From positions 1-53,935 of the IMG/VR virus record IMGVR_UViG_3300048836_000129: a stretch of 53,935 nt of DNA. One strand, given 5' to 3'. This stretch comes from a virus. Every line of letters starts with the position of its first letter. Position 1 is the stretch's first letter. This document shows positions 17,353-25,068 of the stretch, piece by piece. The notes beneath the pieces are model-generated. The model saw nothing but the letters and a program-made list of their open reading frames with translations, was not told the origin of the DNA and ran no database searches. A program made the translations under genes and the position numbers.

Positions 17353-19272
17353 ATGGAAATAATCGATCAAACAATTACAGACAACTTTGCAATGTATCAC
17401 GGAGATTGCGTTGAGGTTATAAAGGGAATACCAGACAATTCAATCCATTATTCAATTTTCTCGCCCCCGTTCGCGTCGTTGTTCACATATTCAAATTCTG
17501 ATAGAGATATGGGAAATTGCAAAACTGATGAAGAATTTAATACCCACTTTTCATTTCTTGTAAACGATCTATACCGTGTTATCATGAATGGACGTCTTGT
17601 TTCTGTGCATTGTATGAATATTCCAAGTATGAAAGAAAGAGACGGAGTGATTGGGCTAAAAGATTTCAGGGGTGATATAATCCGGTTGTTTCAAAAGGCT
17701 GGTTTTATATATCACTCAGAAGTTTGTATTTGGAAAGACCCCTTGATTGAAGCCACGAGAACAAAATCTCTTGGTCTTATGCACAAACAAATCCAGAAAG
17801 ACAGCTCCATGTGTCGCCAAGGTCTCCCAGACTATATTTGCACGTTCAGAAAGCCCGGAGAAAATCCTGAAAGGATTGGACATCCTAATGGGTTCGAATC
17901 ATTCCATGGAGAAAATGAACCTACAGAAAAAGGGATAAAATACAGTCACAATGTTTGGCGACGATATGCTGATCCCATCTGGCTTGACATTGACCAAACA
18001 AAAACTTTGAATTATAGAATGGCAAGAGACAAGGAAGATGAGAGGCATATTTGTCTTTCTGAAGGTTCCCTTGTTTTATCAAACGAAGGTTTTAAATCTA
18101 TCGAATCCATAAACATCGGGGATCTTGTACTAACACACAATGGGGACTGGAAACCCGTTATAGCCAAGGAGTACACTGGATTCAAAGAGGTTGTAAGGAC
18201 TAAAGCCACTGGCGTACCTAATCTTATAACAACTCCTACACATAAAATATGGTCAAGATCTTTGCAATATAAATATCATCCAACAAAGAAGTTTAATGAC
18301 CCCGAATGGAAAGACGCTAAAGATCTTGAAAAGTGCTATGTGAATCAAAAACTTCCACCTGTAATAAGTGAAGAAATTTTGACGGATAGAGAATGGTGGG
18401 TAGTGGGTCGGTTTCTTGCGGATGGCCATGTCGGAACACGAAATGATTTTTTCATAAGTGTTGGGAACCACAAATATCAGGAGTTTGAAGACAATGTTGG
18501 GATTGATTTTTTTGGGAATAAACATATCATAGGCAATTCAACTCAATTCAGATTAAAAAAAGTTTCAAACAATTTGAAAACAATCCTTGAAAAATGCGGA
18601 AAACTTGCCCACGAGAAACATGTCCCTATTGAGGGCATTTGTTTGAATGAAAGACAATCGGAATTTTTGTTGTCAGGTTATTTATCAGGCGATGGCCATG
18701 TAGATAAACATGGAAAAACACATGCTACTTCTGTCTCAAGGGCTCTTTTGCTTGGAATGTCCATTGTTATTCAAAGATGCAAAAACAAGATTGTATCTAT
18801 TTACCCAGGAAGAAAACCCGGGTATAAAATCATTGAAGGAAGAAAAGTCTATAAAAGACAAGAATGGATAATGCTTATTCCTAAGGATAATGCACATCAT
18901 TCATTCGGGAAAATTGTTGAAGATGGGGCATGGAAAAGAGTGTCAAAAATTCAAGATGCTGGTTTTTCTCATGTGTGGAATATTAGAGTTCTTGATGATG
19001 AATCTTACACGGCTGAGGGGTGTATTGTTAAAAATTGTCCCCTACAACTACAAACAATAGCCCGTTGCGTTGAATTATGGACAAACAAAGGCGATACCGT
19101 TTTAAGCCCCTTTGGTGGAATAGGGTCTGAAGGTTATCAGTCTCTTTTAATGGGAAGAAAATATATAGGTATTGAACTTAAAGAATCATATTATAAACAC
19201 GCCGTGAAACATCTCATGCAAGTCGAAAACAGACCAAAACAACTTGATTTATTTGGAGAGGAAATCATATGA
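17353..19272 (+). CDS. DNA methylase interrupted by a LAGLIDADG intein
   Basis: A 639-residue precursor. The extein is 311 residues, with a catalytic FSPPFASLF motif near residue 36 (N4/N6 amino-methyltransferase type), and the conserved HICPLQLQTIARCVELWT and VLSPFGGIGSEGY (SAM-binding) once the intein is removed. The intein (residues 234-561) is inserted at the Cys of HIC-PLQ, a highly conserved site. The mature enzyme should methylate DNA, perhaps to protect phage DNA from restriction, or to work with the helicase upstream. Confidence 0.88.
   Translation: MEIIDQTITDNFAMYHGDCVEVIKGIPDNSIHYSIFSPPFASLFTYSNSDRDMGNCKTDEEFNTHFSFLVNDLYRVIMNGRLVSVHCMNIPSMKERDGVIGLKDFRGDIIRLFQKAGFIYHSEVCIWKDPLIEATRTKSLGLMHKQIQKDSSMCRQGLPDYICTFRKPGENPERIGHPNGFESFHGENEPTEKGIKYSHNVWRRYADPIWLDIDQTKTLNYRMARDKEDERHICLSEGSLVLSNEGFKSIESINIGDLVLTHNGDWKPVIAKEYTGFKEVVRTKATGVPNLITTPTHKIWSRSLQYKYHPTKKFNDPEWKDAKDLEKCYVNQKLPPVISEEILTDREWWVVGRFLADGHVGTRNDFFISVGNHKYQEFEDNVGIDFFGNKHIIGNSTQFRLKKVSNNLKTILEKCGKLAHEKHVPIEGICLNERQSEFLLSGYLSGDGHVDKHGKTHATSVSRALLLGMSIVIQRCKNKIVSIYPGRKPGYKIIEGRKVYKRQEWIMLIPKDNAHHSFGKIVEDGAWKRVSKIQDAGFSHVWNIRVLDDESYTAEGCIVKNCPLQLQTIARCVELWTNKGDTVLSPFGGIGSEGYQSLLMGRKYIGIELKESYYKHAVKHLMQVENRPKQLDLFGEEII
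18052..19035 (+). mobile_element. Intein with LAGLIDADG homing endonuclease domain
   Basis: A 328-residue in-frame insertion. It starts with Cys1 (CLSEGSLVLSNEGF), the usual Hint N-block A, and ends GCIVKN before the +1 Cys. Block B appears as TTPTHKIW. Two endonuclease motifs are visible, VVGRFLADGHV and LLSGYLSGDGHV. The penultimate residue is Lys, not the usual His; some inteins splice without it. The element is a mobile selfish gene and should be spliced out of the protein. Confidence 0.88.
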
Positions 19273-19634
19273 ACATTTACCTTGCAAGCCCATACAGCCA
19301 TGATTCACGCACGATACGCGAAACACGATTCCAGAGCATCTGCCATGTCGCAGGTGTTCTAATGGAATGCGGATATACCGTATTTTCACCGATAGCCCAT
19401 AGCCATACGATTTCAAACTATATCGGGAATCCGACTGAAACAGATTTTTATTTGAAACAAGATGTGACATTCCTTGAAAAATGGGCAGATGAAATGTGGA
19501 TCATCGAGCTTGACGGCTGGGAAGAATCAAAGGGAATCAAGAAGGAGATTGACTTTTGCGTCAAACATGATATACCAATTAAAAGGTATGGGTTTGACGA
19601 AATAATGTTCTTAAAATCAAAGACAATGAGGTGA
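19269..19634 (+). CDS. DUF1937 / nucleoside 2-deoxyribosyltransferase-like protein
   Basis: A 121-residue protein overlapping the methylase end by 4 nt. The start MNIYLASPYSHDSRTIRE and the later VFSPIAHSHTI and MWIIELDGWEESKGIKKE match DUF1937, a small group related to nucleoside deoxyribosyltransferases. These could process modified bases or nucleotides. Its place directly after a methylase suggests a role in DNA modification or nucleotide supply, which is inference. Confidence 0.72.
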   Translation: MNIYLASPYSHDSRTIRETRFQSICHVAGVLMECGYTVFSPIAHSHTISNYIGNPTETDFYLKQDVTFLEKWADEMWIIELDGWEESKGIKKEIDFCVKHDIPIKRYGFDEIMFLKSKTMR

Positions 19635-19638
19635 AAAA

Positions 19639-19860
19639 ATGAACAGAAAAATAAAAAAGCTTGAATGGGAAAACCATTTGTTCAGTGTTGAAACTGCAAA
19701 TGGGCATTTCGGCAAATATTATATCTATAAAAATCCGCTGAACAGGCATTTCAGAGTTGAATTTAACAAACACTTTCTTTCAGAACATGCGGATCTTGAA
19801 TCAGCAAAAACCATCGCCCAGAATGATTTCGAGCGGCGAGTTATGGAGTGTTTCGAATGA
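19639..19860 (+). CDS. Small hypothetical protein
   Basis: A 73-residue protein with gaggtg ribosome site. It has a beta-strand start (KIKKLEWENHLFSVE), GHFGKYYIYKNP, and a helical C-terminus. No family was recognised. The next gene overlaps it by ATGA. Confidence 0.55.
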   Translation: MNRKIKKLEWENHLFSVETANGHFGKYYIYKNPLNRHFRVEFNKHFLSEHADLESAKTIAQNDFERRVMECFE

Positions 19861-20108
19861 ATAAAAAATTAACAAATATAATGAAAGATAAGTGGTGTTT
19901 TTTATATCCAAAAAGAGACACAATGGAAGTAGACTTTATGCTTGGCTTTGAATCAGCTTGTGAATATTTAATCCCATTACTAAGAAAAGCGTCAATAGTC
20001 GTCCACGCTCATGCAGAAACCACACATTTGTTCGATGGTTTAAAGGGCCGGACACCAGATAATGAATGGGATATTCTTTCAAAAAAAATTTTTGAGGTGA
20101 TTGAATGA
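19857..20108 (+). CDS. Small hypothetical protein
   Basis: An 83-residue protein from MNKKLTNIMKDKWC. The ATG at 19857 overlaps the previous stop codon, so the upstream in-frame start is less likely. It is mainly helical with no motif I can name. Confidence 0.55.
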   Translation: MNKKLTNIMKDKWCFLYPKRDTMEVDFMLGFESACEYLIPLLRKASIVVHAHAETTHLFDGLKGRTPDNEWDILSKKIFEVIE

Positions 20109-20485
20109 CCGACGATGATCATGATTTTACAACAATGAAAAGCCATAAGATCCGCAAAGATGCATACAACAAGGATTTTATGGAAATACCATTGCCGAAA
20201 ATAAGGTGTAAGCGGCACCATTGGAAAAGTGGATGGGTTTGTGAAAATTGCGGAATGAAACGTGCTGACTACGAGCATTGCCGTAGTTTGGATAGGGCGA
20301 AGTATTACATCGTGAACTATGGAGAAAACGAAACTCGCAAGTTTGGACACTTGCACCACGCAAGAGAATTTGCTTTTGCGTACTGGCACGATGGTCATGA
20401 AGATTTTAAGGCGTACAACATTGTGCGTGTGTCGAACATGGGAAGGAAAATTATTCACCAACAAACAGGAGATAAACTGAAATGA
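20105..20485 (+). CDS. Hypothetical protein with Cys pair
   Basis: A 126-residue protein, ATGA-coupled. It contains WVCENCGMKR (C-x2-C), and RCKRHHW before it could complete a metal site. The rest is mixed with an aromatic stretch (EFAFAYWHDGHEDF). Function unknown. Confidence 0.58.
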   Translation: MTDDDHDFTTMKSHKIRKDAYNKDFMEIPLPKIRCKRHHWKSGWVCENCGMKRADYEHCRSLDRAKYYIVNYGENETRKFGHLHHAREFAFAYWHDGHEDFKAYNIVRVSNMGRKIIHQQTGDKLK

Positions 20486-20742
20486 ACGAGACAGTATTAC
20501 AATACGCCGAAGAGCTGCTGAAAAGATACAATGGGACGCCTGATGAATGGGAGCATTTGCAGGCCATAAAAGCCAGGCTTATATCCGCATCTCCTGAAAT
20601 GCTTAAAGACGCATACAACAAGGGATTCCATGAAGGATATTCTCAGGGATTCGATGATGGATATCTTCACAATACAAGGCCACTTTCTATTTTACTTGTC
20701 TTTATTTCTTTTGCCCTTGCATTTGTTTCAATACTAAAATAA
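20482..20742 (+). CDS. Small protein with C-terminal transmembrane segment
   Basis: An 86-residue protein, ATGA-coupled to the gene before it. Residues about 1-60 are helical (with GFHEGYSQGFDDGY, a Gly/Tyr heptad-like stretch) and residues about 67-84 (LSILLVFISFALAFVSIL) form a hydrophobic C-terminal anchor. It would be tail-anchored in the membrane. Confidence 0.58.
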   Translation: MNETVLQYAEELLKRYNGTPDEWEHLQAIKARLISASPEMLKDAYNKGFHEGYSQGFDDGYLHNTRPLSILLVFISFALAFVSILK

Positions 20743-20753
20743 AGGAATTATAA

Positions 20754-21449
20754 ATGAAGATTGTAAAACCATCTGTTGAATTATTTCCGATAACTAATGG
20801 CCATGAGAAAAAAGATTTAAATAAAGAGTGGCGATCCAAGGAATGTTCTGTTGATGGTTGTAATAGAAAAGTTCATGTTAAAAAGTATATTCTATGCCAA
20901 AAACATTATGACCAAATGCGCCATAATGGCAAAACAACACGGCTAACAAATACAGATCTAAATGAGTTTATATTTGAAGACGGTGTATGTAAGATTATTA
21001 TCAGGGATAGAAGCCAAAATGAAATTTGTAACGCAATTATAGACACATGCGATTATGACCGAGTTAAAGAGTATAAATGGTCACTGTCAAAAAAATATGT
21101 CTACAACAAAAAAATGGGATGGTTACATAGATTTATTTTAAGAAAAGATTGCAACATTGACCACATAAACAGAAACGGACTTGACAACAGAAAATGTAAT
21201 TTGAGACCAACAAATGTGTCATTAAATGCGGCGAACTCTAAATTGAACTCAAGAAACAATAGCGGCTACAAGGGTGTGTCATGGTTTAAAAACGCAAAAT
21301 TATGGAGGGCATATATAACAGTAAATGGTAAATTCATAAGTCTTGGCTATTATAAAAAACAAAAAGAAGCGGCAATGGCATACGATAAAGCAGCATTAAT
21401 ATATTTTGGAAATCATGCGGCGACGAATAAGGAGCTTGGATTGTTATGA
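20754..21449 (+). CDS. HNH homing endonuclease with AP2 domain
   Basis: A 231-residue protein preceded by aaaggaa. The N-terminal part has a Cys-rich knuckle (CSVDGCNRKV, CQKHY). The core HRFILRKDCNIDHINRNGLDNRKCNLR is an HNH endonuclease, and SGYKGVSWFKNAKLWRAYI...GYYKKQKEAAMAYDKAA is an AP2 DNA-binding domain. This pair is the standard plan of freestanding phage homing endonucleases. Its location beside ThyX is typical, as such genes often insert near thymidylate synthase genes. Confidence 0.88.
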   Translation: MKIVKPSVELFPITNGHEKKDLNKEWRSKECSVDGCNRKVHVKKYILCQKHYDQMRHNGKTTRLTNTDLNEFIFEDGVCKIIIRDRSQNEICNAIIDTCDYDRVKEYKWSLSKKYVYNKKMGWLHRFILRKDCNIDHINRNGLDNRKCNLRPTNVSLNAANSKLNSRNNSGYKGVSWFKNAKLWRAYITVNGKFISLGYYKKQKEAAMAYDKAALIYFGNHAATNKELGLL

Positions 21450-22036
21450 AGATATTGAGTCAATCTGTAAAACTTGAAAGCGTGACCGAAAACCCAGAAC
21501 GTCTCATTGAAAAACACGGCCGGATTTGTTGGGGGTCATATGATAAAATGACGGAAAATTCAGCTCATGAATTCATATCAAAACTGATCCGTCTTGGTCA
21601 CCATTCTGTCATCGAACACGCCAATGCATCATTTAAAATTGTAGCTGATAGGGCAATATGTATGGAAATTGTAAGGCACAGAATTGCTTCATTTAGCATG
21701 TCATCAACAAGATATATACGATACAAAGACGATGTCCCATTTATTGAGCCTCCAGATTTAAACGAAGAACAACGGAGAGAATGGATAGAAGCGTGTGTTT
21801 TTTCTGAAAAAAAATATAAAAAGCTTTTATCAACTGGATGTTCACCACAAATAGCAAGATCTGTTTTGCCAAATTGCACAGCCGCAGAGCTTGCTATGAC
21901 GGCCAATTTTCGGGAATTTCTCCATTTTGTAAATCTCAGAAGTTCAAAAGCGGCACATCCTCAGATCCGGCCTATTGCCATTGAAATCAATAACATCCTG
22001 GCCGACCATGCCCCTTCAATCTTTGAAAAAATGTAA
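21446..22036 (+). CDS. thyX: Flavin-dependent thymidylate synthase
   Basis: A 196-residue protein whose start overlaps the HNH gene end by 4 nt. The ThyX signature RHRIASFSMSSTR (about residues 77-89, consensus RHRxxSxxxxSxR) is intact, and SVIEHANASF and AAHPQIRPIA are also family features. It converts dUMP to dTMP with FAD and methylene-tetrahydrofolate, supplying thymidine for phage DNA. Length is near the short end of the family. Confidence 0.93.
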   Translation: MKILSQSVKLESVTENPERLIEKHGRICWGSYDKMTENSAHEFISKLIRLGHHSVIEHANASFKIVADRAICMEIVRHRIASFSMSSTRYIRYKDDVPFIEPPDLNEEQRREWIEACVFSEKKYKKLLSTGCSPQIARSVLPNCTAAELAMTANFREFLHFVNLRSSKAAHPQIRPIAIEINNILADHAPSIFEKM

Positions 22037-22042
22037 TACATC

Positions 22043-22062
22043 GTGGCCCCTAACCGGGCCAC
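22043..22062 (+). promoter_or_regulatory. Hairpin with CTAACC loop before a small regulator gene
   Basis: A 7-bp perfect stem GTGGCCC/GGGCCAC closes the loop CTAACC, followed by a run of seven A and a GGA ribosome site. The same loop and A-run recur at 31583-31604 on the other strand. There is no U-run after it, so it is not an ordinary terminator; it may be a protein-binding translational operator. Confidence 0.55.
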
Positions 22063-22078
22063 AAAAAAAGGATTTTTT

Positions 22079-22501
22079 ATGGAAACACTACATTCTACAT
22101 CTGGCCCGTCCGATGAAAGGTGCATTGAGTTTGACAACAAAATGACGGGAAAATACGATAAAGAACCATTTCAAAAACTCGGATACAATTCAATCCATAT
22201 GTGCCTACGTGATAAGATCATGAACGGAGAAAACATCAAGGAAATATCAGATTCAACGGGATTGATCGCGGATACCATAAAAAACGCAGCGGTGCGAATG
22301 TATATGCGGATCAAGCCCATTAAGCGAGGTACCGTAAGCATAAATCAAATGCCATGGGGCAAACAAGACAGGCGTGGTCCTGGGCCATATCCAGAACACC
22401 CTTGTTCTGTTCCGTCATGCAAAAACATGACGACTCATAGATTCCTATGTTCCGATTGTTTTTTCAAAAACGGAGAACTTGAAGAAACGGATTATTTATG
22501 A
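22079..22501 (+). CDS. Helix-turn-helix/zinc-ribbon protein
   Basis: A 140-residue protein. The ATG at 22079 follows aaaaggatttttt and is preferred to an upstream GTG that lies inside the hairpin stem. The N-terminal half has IMNGENIKEISDSTGLIADTIKNA, a helix-turn-helix, and the C-terminus has CSVPSCKNMTTHRFLCSDC, a Cys4 ribbon. It shares this plan with the protein at 27807, so the two may be related. Confidence 0.62.
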   Translation: METLHSTSGPSDERCIEFDNKMTGKYDKEPFQKLGYNSIHMCLRDKIMNGENIKEISDSTGLIADTIKNAAVRMYMRIKPIKRGTVSINQMPWGKQDRRGPGPYPEHPCSVPSCKNMTTHRFLCSDCFFKNGELEETDYL

Positions 22502-22764
22502 AGAAAGTAAAACGTCTTTCAAGATCAATCCTGTTGAAATTATTTGAAAAAGTTCATGAACGGGATAACTACACATGTCAGATTTGTGGTAAAGAAAAAT
22601 ACGGTCTTGATTACCCACACCATGTCTTATTTAAAAGCCGTGGAGGATCAGACACAAACGAAAATTTAATAACTCTTTGCATGGAATGTCATCGGAAAGT
22701 ACACGATGAAAAAATCAATATAAAGGGAGAATATCCAAATTTTGAAATAATTCATAAATCATGA
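22498..22764 (+). CDS. HNH endonuclease
   Basis: An 88-residue protein, ATGA-coupled. CQICGK, YPHHVLFKSRGGSDTNENLITLCMECHRKVH is a complete HNH signature with two zinc-binding Cys pairs and the catalytic His. It cuts DNA. In phages such compact HNH genes may assist packaging or act as homing nucleases; its early location argues against the packaging role. Confidence 0.88.
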   Translation: MKKVKRLSRSILLKLFEKVHERDNYTCQICGKEKYGLDYPHHVLFKSRGGSDTNENLITLCMECHRKVHDEKINIKGEYPNFEIIHKS

Positions 22765-22791
22765 CATTTGTCAAAAAAAGAAAGGTGAAAA

Positions 22792-23169
22792 ATGAAAATT
22801 ATAGAACAATTCGAACAACTTCCAAAATGTTGCCAGACATGCAAAAGTATTTTGAGAACCGTTAGAATCCCGGTTTACCATTGCGCGTTAAAACAACATT
22901 TCCCCACGAAAAAGCACTCATGCAAACGTGAAAAAATGAGGATTGTTCCAAGATTTAAAAAATTCCTAAAGGACCATGGGGTTTATAACATGTATGTAAT
23001 GAACTGCGATCCTGTTTTTAATGGGAATAGTACTAAAATTAAAGATCCATCGCTTTATCTTGCAAAAGCTTTCCTGTTCAGAAACACGTCTCAAGGATGG
23101 GAATTCTGGGTTGACCTTTGTTTTGAATGGGACAAGGTTTTGAAAAAAGAATACAATATTTTGGCGTAA
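22792..23169 (+). CDS. Hypothetical protein with Cys-rich N-terminus; paralogue of 10598
   Basis: A 125-residue protein with ribosome site aaaggtg. Residues about 10-45 (CCQTCKSILRT ... HCALKQHFPTKKHSCK) look like a zinc module. The C-terminal 80 residues parallel the protein at 10598-10858 (RFKKFLKDHGVYNMY; WEFWVDLCFEWDKV). It appears to be a fusion of a zinc module to the duplicated domain. Confidence 0.65.
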   Translation: MKIIEQFEQLPKCCQTCKSILRTVRIPVYHCALKQHFPTKKHSCKREKMRIVPRFKKFLKDHGVYNMYVMNCDPVFNGNSTKIKDPSLYLAKAFLFRNTSQGWEFWVDLCFEWDKVLKKEYNILA

Positions 23170-23170
23170 C

Positions 23171-23199
23171 TTGACAGATGTTTCATGGCGTTGTATTAT
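23171..23199 (+). promoter_or_regulatory. Promoter for XRE regulator
   Basis: TTGACA, a 17-nt spacer and TATTAT, near consensus, lie 33 nt before the XRE-like gene. The dyad at 23195-23209 overlaps the -10. Confidence 0.7.
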
Positions 23200-23209
23200 T
23201 TGTGATAAT
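23195..23209. promoter_or_regulatory. Operator-like dyad over the -10 box
   Basis: ATTAT-ttgtg-ATAAT is a perfect 5-bp dyad with a 5-nt centre, sitting on the -10 and start region of the promoter for the XRE-like gene. This is a usual place for autorepression by a small XRE protein. The binding protein is inferred. Confidence 0.45.
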
Positions 23210-23231
23210 GATAACAAGGAGAATGACAAGG

Positions 23232-23405
23232 ATGAATGATTTTATTAAAAATTTGAGAATTTTTAGGGCTGGGAAAAAAATGTCACAGACAGATGTAGCG
23301 ATAGCTTGTAAGGTTTCGCTTACAACTTACCAGCTATGGGAGCGAGGCGTAACAGAACCAAAGCCTGAAAACATGGAAAAACTCATAAAACTATTTAAGG
23401 GGTAA
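23232..23405 (+). CDS. Small XRE-family repressor-like protein
   Basis: A 57-residue protein, MNDFIKNLRIFRAGKKMSQ then TDVAIACKVSLTTYQLWERG, a clear XRE/Cro helix-turn-helix. The start at 23232 is chosen because an AAGGAG site lies 10 nt before it. It follows a strong promoter with a dyad, so self-regulation is plausible. Confidence 0.78.
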   Translation: MNDFIKNLRIFRAGKKMSQTDVAIACKVSLTTYQLWERGVTEPKPENMEKLIKLFKG

Positions 23406-23408
23406 TGA

Positions 23409-24017
23409 ATGAAAGATATAGAGATAAGCGAGGGAAAACTTGAAGATATGGTTTTTGAGATTCTTAAAAATCCAGATAAATATCCTGATAAATTTAATTT
23501 TCTTGAACATTCTGACATTGTTTTTAGACAATTAAATTTAAGCAATTATGGGATACCTGATATTGTAACAATATCTTATGATATTTATTTTGGATACAAT
23601 GTAAATGTTTATGAATTAAAAAAAGATGTTGTTGGAATAGATACTCTGATTCAAGCTCTTAGATATAAACAAGGAATAAGATCTCTACTATATGAATTTC
23701 AAGAAGAAAATTTGCCTATAAATATTTTTTTAATAGGTTCAAGATTCGATTCATCTAATGGATTATTCCAGCAAATATCAAAAGCTACAACCTCGGATAA
23801 TGAATGTGTAAGAGTTGCAGAATATGATATCGGAATAAACGGAATTCTTTTCACGGAAAAAAAAACAGAACCATTAAAAATAACAACGAATTTTAATTTA
23901 AATAAAATAAAGTCATGTATTAGTTATGATGAGCATGAAACACAATATTTTTGGTATAAAAAAATTGATTCATGCCCAGACGAGATTTCAAGTATACTCA
24001 AAAAAATATTTGAATAA
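23409..24017 (+). CDS. PD-(D/E)xK-like nuclease
   Basis: A 202-residue protein, 3 nt after the XRE gene. GIPDIVTISYD and NVYELKKDVVG (about residues 48-80) fit the PD...ExK core of restriction-like nucleases, and a helix (DTLIQALRYKQGI) follows as in archaeal Holliday resolvase or NucS-like folds. The rest is not recognised. It may cut DNA in recombination or host-defence conflict. Catalytic residues are inferred from the motif only. Confidence 0.62.
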   Translation: MKDIEISEGKLEDMVFEILKNPDKYPDKFNFLEHSDIVFRQLNLSNYGIPDIVTISYDIYFGYNVNVYELKKDVVGIDTLIQALRYKQGIRSLLYEFQEENLPINIFLIGSRFDSSNGLFQQISKATTSDNECVRVAEYDIGINGILFTEKKTEPLKITTNFNLNKIKSCISYDEHETQYFWYKKIDSCPDEISSILKKIFE

Positions 24018-24028
24018 CTGGAAAAATT

Positions 24029-24805
24029 ATGGACCGTGGATATATCGCTATATGGCGAAAAATACAGGATCATGCATTCTATAAGGAAAAAAGACAATAT
24101 TCAAAATTTGAAGCATGGGTTGACATGTTAATGGAGGCCCAACATTGTGAGACAGAAAAAGATGTTGTTATAAAAATGCGAGTTTTTAAAAGCGGTTATG
24201 GTGAAAGCCTAAAAAGCATTCGAACATGGGGATCACGTTGGGGTTGGGGCGAGGCAAAGGTCAAAAGATTTTTTGATTTACTTGCAAAAATGAATCAAAT
24301 CCGTTATAAAAACGAAACAGTTACAACACGCATAACTATATTGAATTATTCATCATATGATCCAAAGCGTAACAGTTATGAAACACGACCGAAACGGGAC
24401 CGAAACGGGACCGAAACGGGACCGAAGACAGACAAGAATGGAAAGAAAGAAAAGAATGGAAAGAATGATATATTATCTGATTCTCACGAATCAGACCAAA
24501 ATGTGAAGGGGGATTATCCAGAATCATTTTTGAAATTTTGGGAAGCATATCCGAAAAGGGAGGGTATAGGAGCAGCATATAAAGCATATCAAAAAATAAA
24601 AGCGCCACGCCCAACATTAAAAACTATTCTTGATTCAATTGAAATACATAAAAAAACAAACAAATGGCAGAATAAACAATATATCCCGCTTGCTTCAACT
24701 TTTTTAAATCAGCGCAGATGGGAAGATGAATTTAGTGACGATGATTTTTCAATACCAAGGAATAAAGAAACACAAAACAAACTAAAATTCAACTTTAAGG
24801 GATAG
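24029..24805 (+). CDS. Replication initiator-like protein
   Basis: A 258-residue protein. The N-terminal half (MDRGYIAIWRKIQDHAFYKE ... SIRTWGSRWGWGEAKVKRFFDLL) is a winged-helix domain like phage replication initiators of the lambda O / DnaD group. The middle is a low-complexity Arg/Asn/Thr/Lys segment that is encoded by the origin-like DNA repeats. The C-terminal half (FLKFWEAYPKREGIGAAYKAYQKIK ... RRWEDEF) is a domain frequent at the end of phage initiators, thought to contact the helicase or loader. DnaB-like helicase follows two genes later. Confidence 0.78.
   Translation: MDRGYIAIWRKIQDHAFYKEKRQYSKFEAWVDMLMEAQHCETEKDVVIKMRVFKSGYGESLKSIRTWGSRWGWGEAKVKRFFDLLAKMNQIRYKNETVTTRITILNYSSYDPKRNSYETRPKRDRNGTETGPKTDKNGKKEKNGKNDILSDSHESDQNVKGDYPESFLKFWEAYPKREGIGAAYKAYQKIKAPRPTLKTILDSIEIHKKTNKWQNKQYIPLASTFLNQRRWEDEFSDDDFSIPRNKETQNKLKFNFKG
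24387..24495 (+). other. Putative replication origin inside the initiator gene
   Basis: Three perfect, directly repeated 11-bp units, GACCGAAACGG, plus a partial fourth span 24387-24426. A purine-rich tract follows (24433-24467), then a short AT-rich stretch and a perfect 8-bp inverted repeat TCTGATTC/GAATCAGA (24476-24495). Iterons, A-rich tract and palindrome in this order inside the initiator gene match the lambda O origin plan. The initiator would bind the iterons and the AT-rich part would melt. Inferred from architecture; replication start was not measured. Confidence 0.6.
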
Positions 24806-24810
24806 ATTCC

Positions 24811-25068
24811 ATGGAAGAAAAAACCTTTGAATCATGTATTACCGATCTTTTTGAAACATATGGCCTGAAAGAACTTTCTGAAAAGCGTTTGGATCAATAC
24901 TGGAAGCATCTTAAAGATTTCAAAGATGACGAATTCGTCGATATCTGCGAACGAATCATCCTTTCAGAGCGTTATTTCCCGGCCATCTGTGTTTTTTTCG
25001 AGACACAGCGTAAAATCAAAGAAGAAACAAGCTATCCAATTCTTGAACCGGCTCCGAGGGACTTCTAA
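24811..25068 (+). CDS. Helicase-loader-like small protein
   Basis: An 85-residue, largely helical acidic protein with site aaggga before the start. ITDLFETYGLKELSEKRLDQYWKHL and ERYFPAICVFFETQRK resemble the short helicase loader/inhibitor proteins that precede DnaB-like genes in several phages. The position, between the initiator and the DnaB-like helicase, supports a loader role. I do not have a firm family. Confidence 0.5.
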   Translation: MEEKTFESCITDLFETYGLKELSEKRLDQYWKHLKDFKDDEFVDICERIILSERYFPAICVFFETQRKIKEETSYPILEPAPRDF

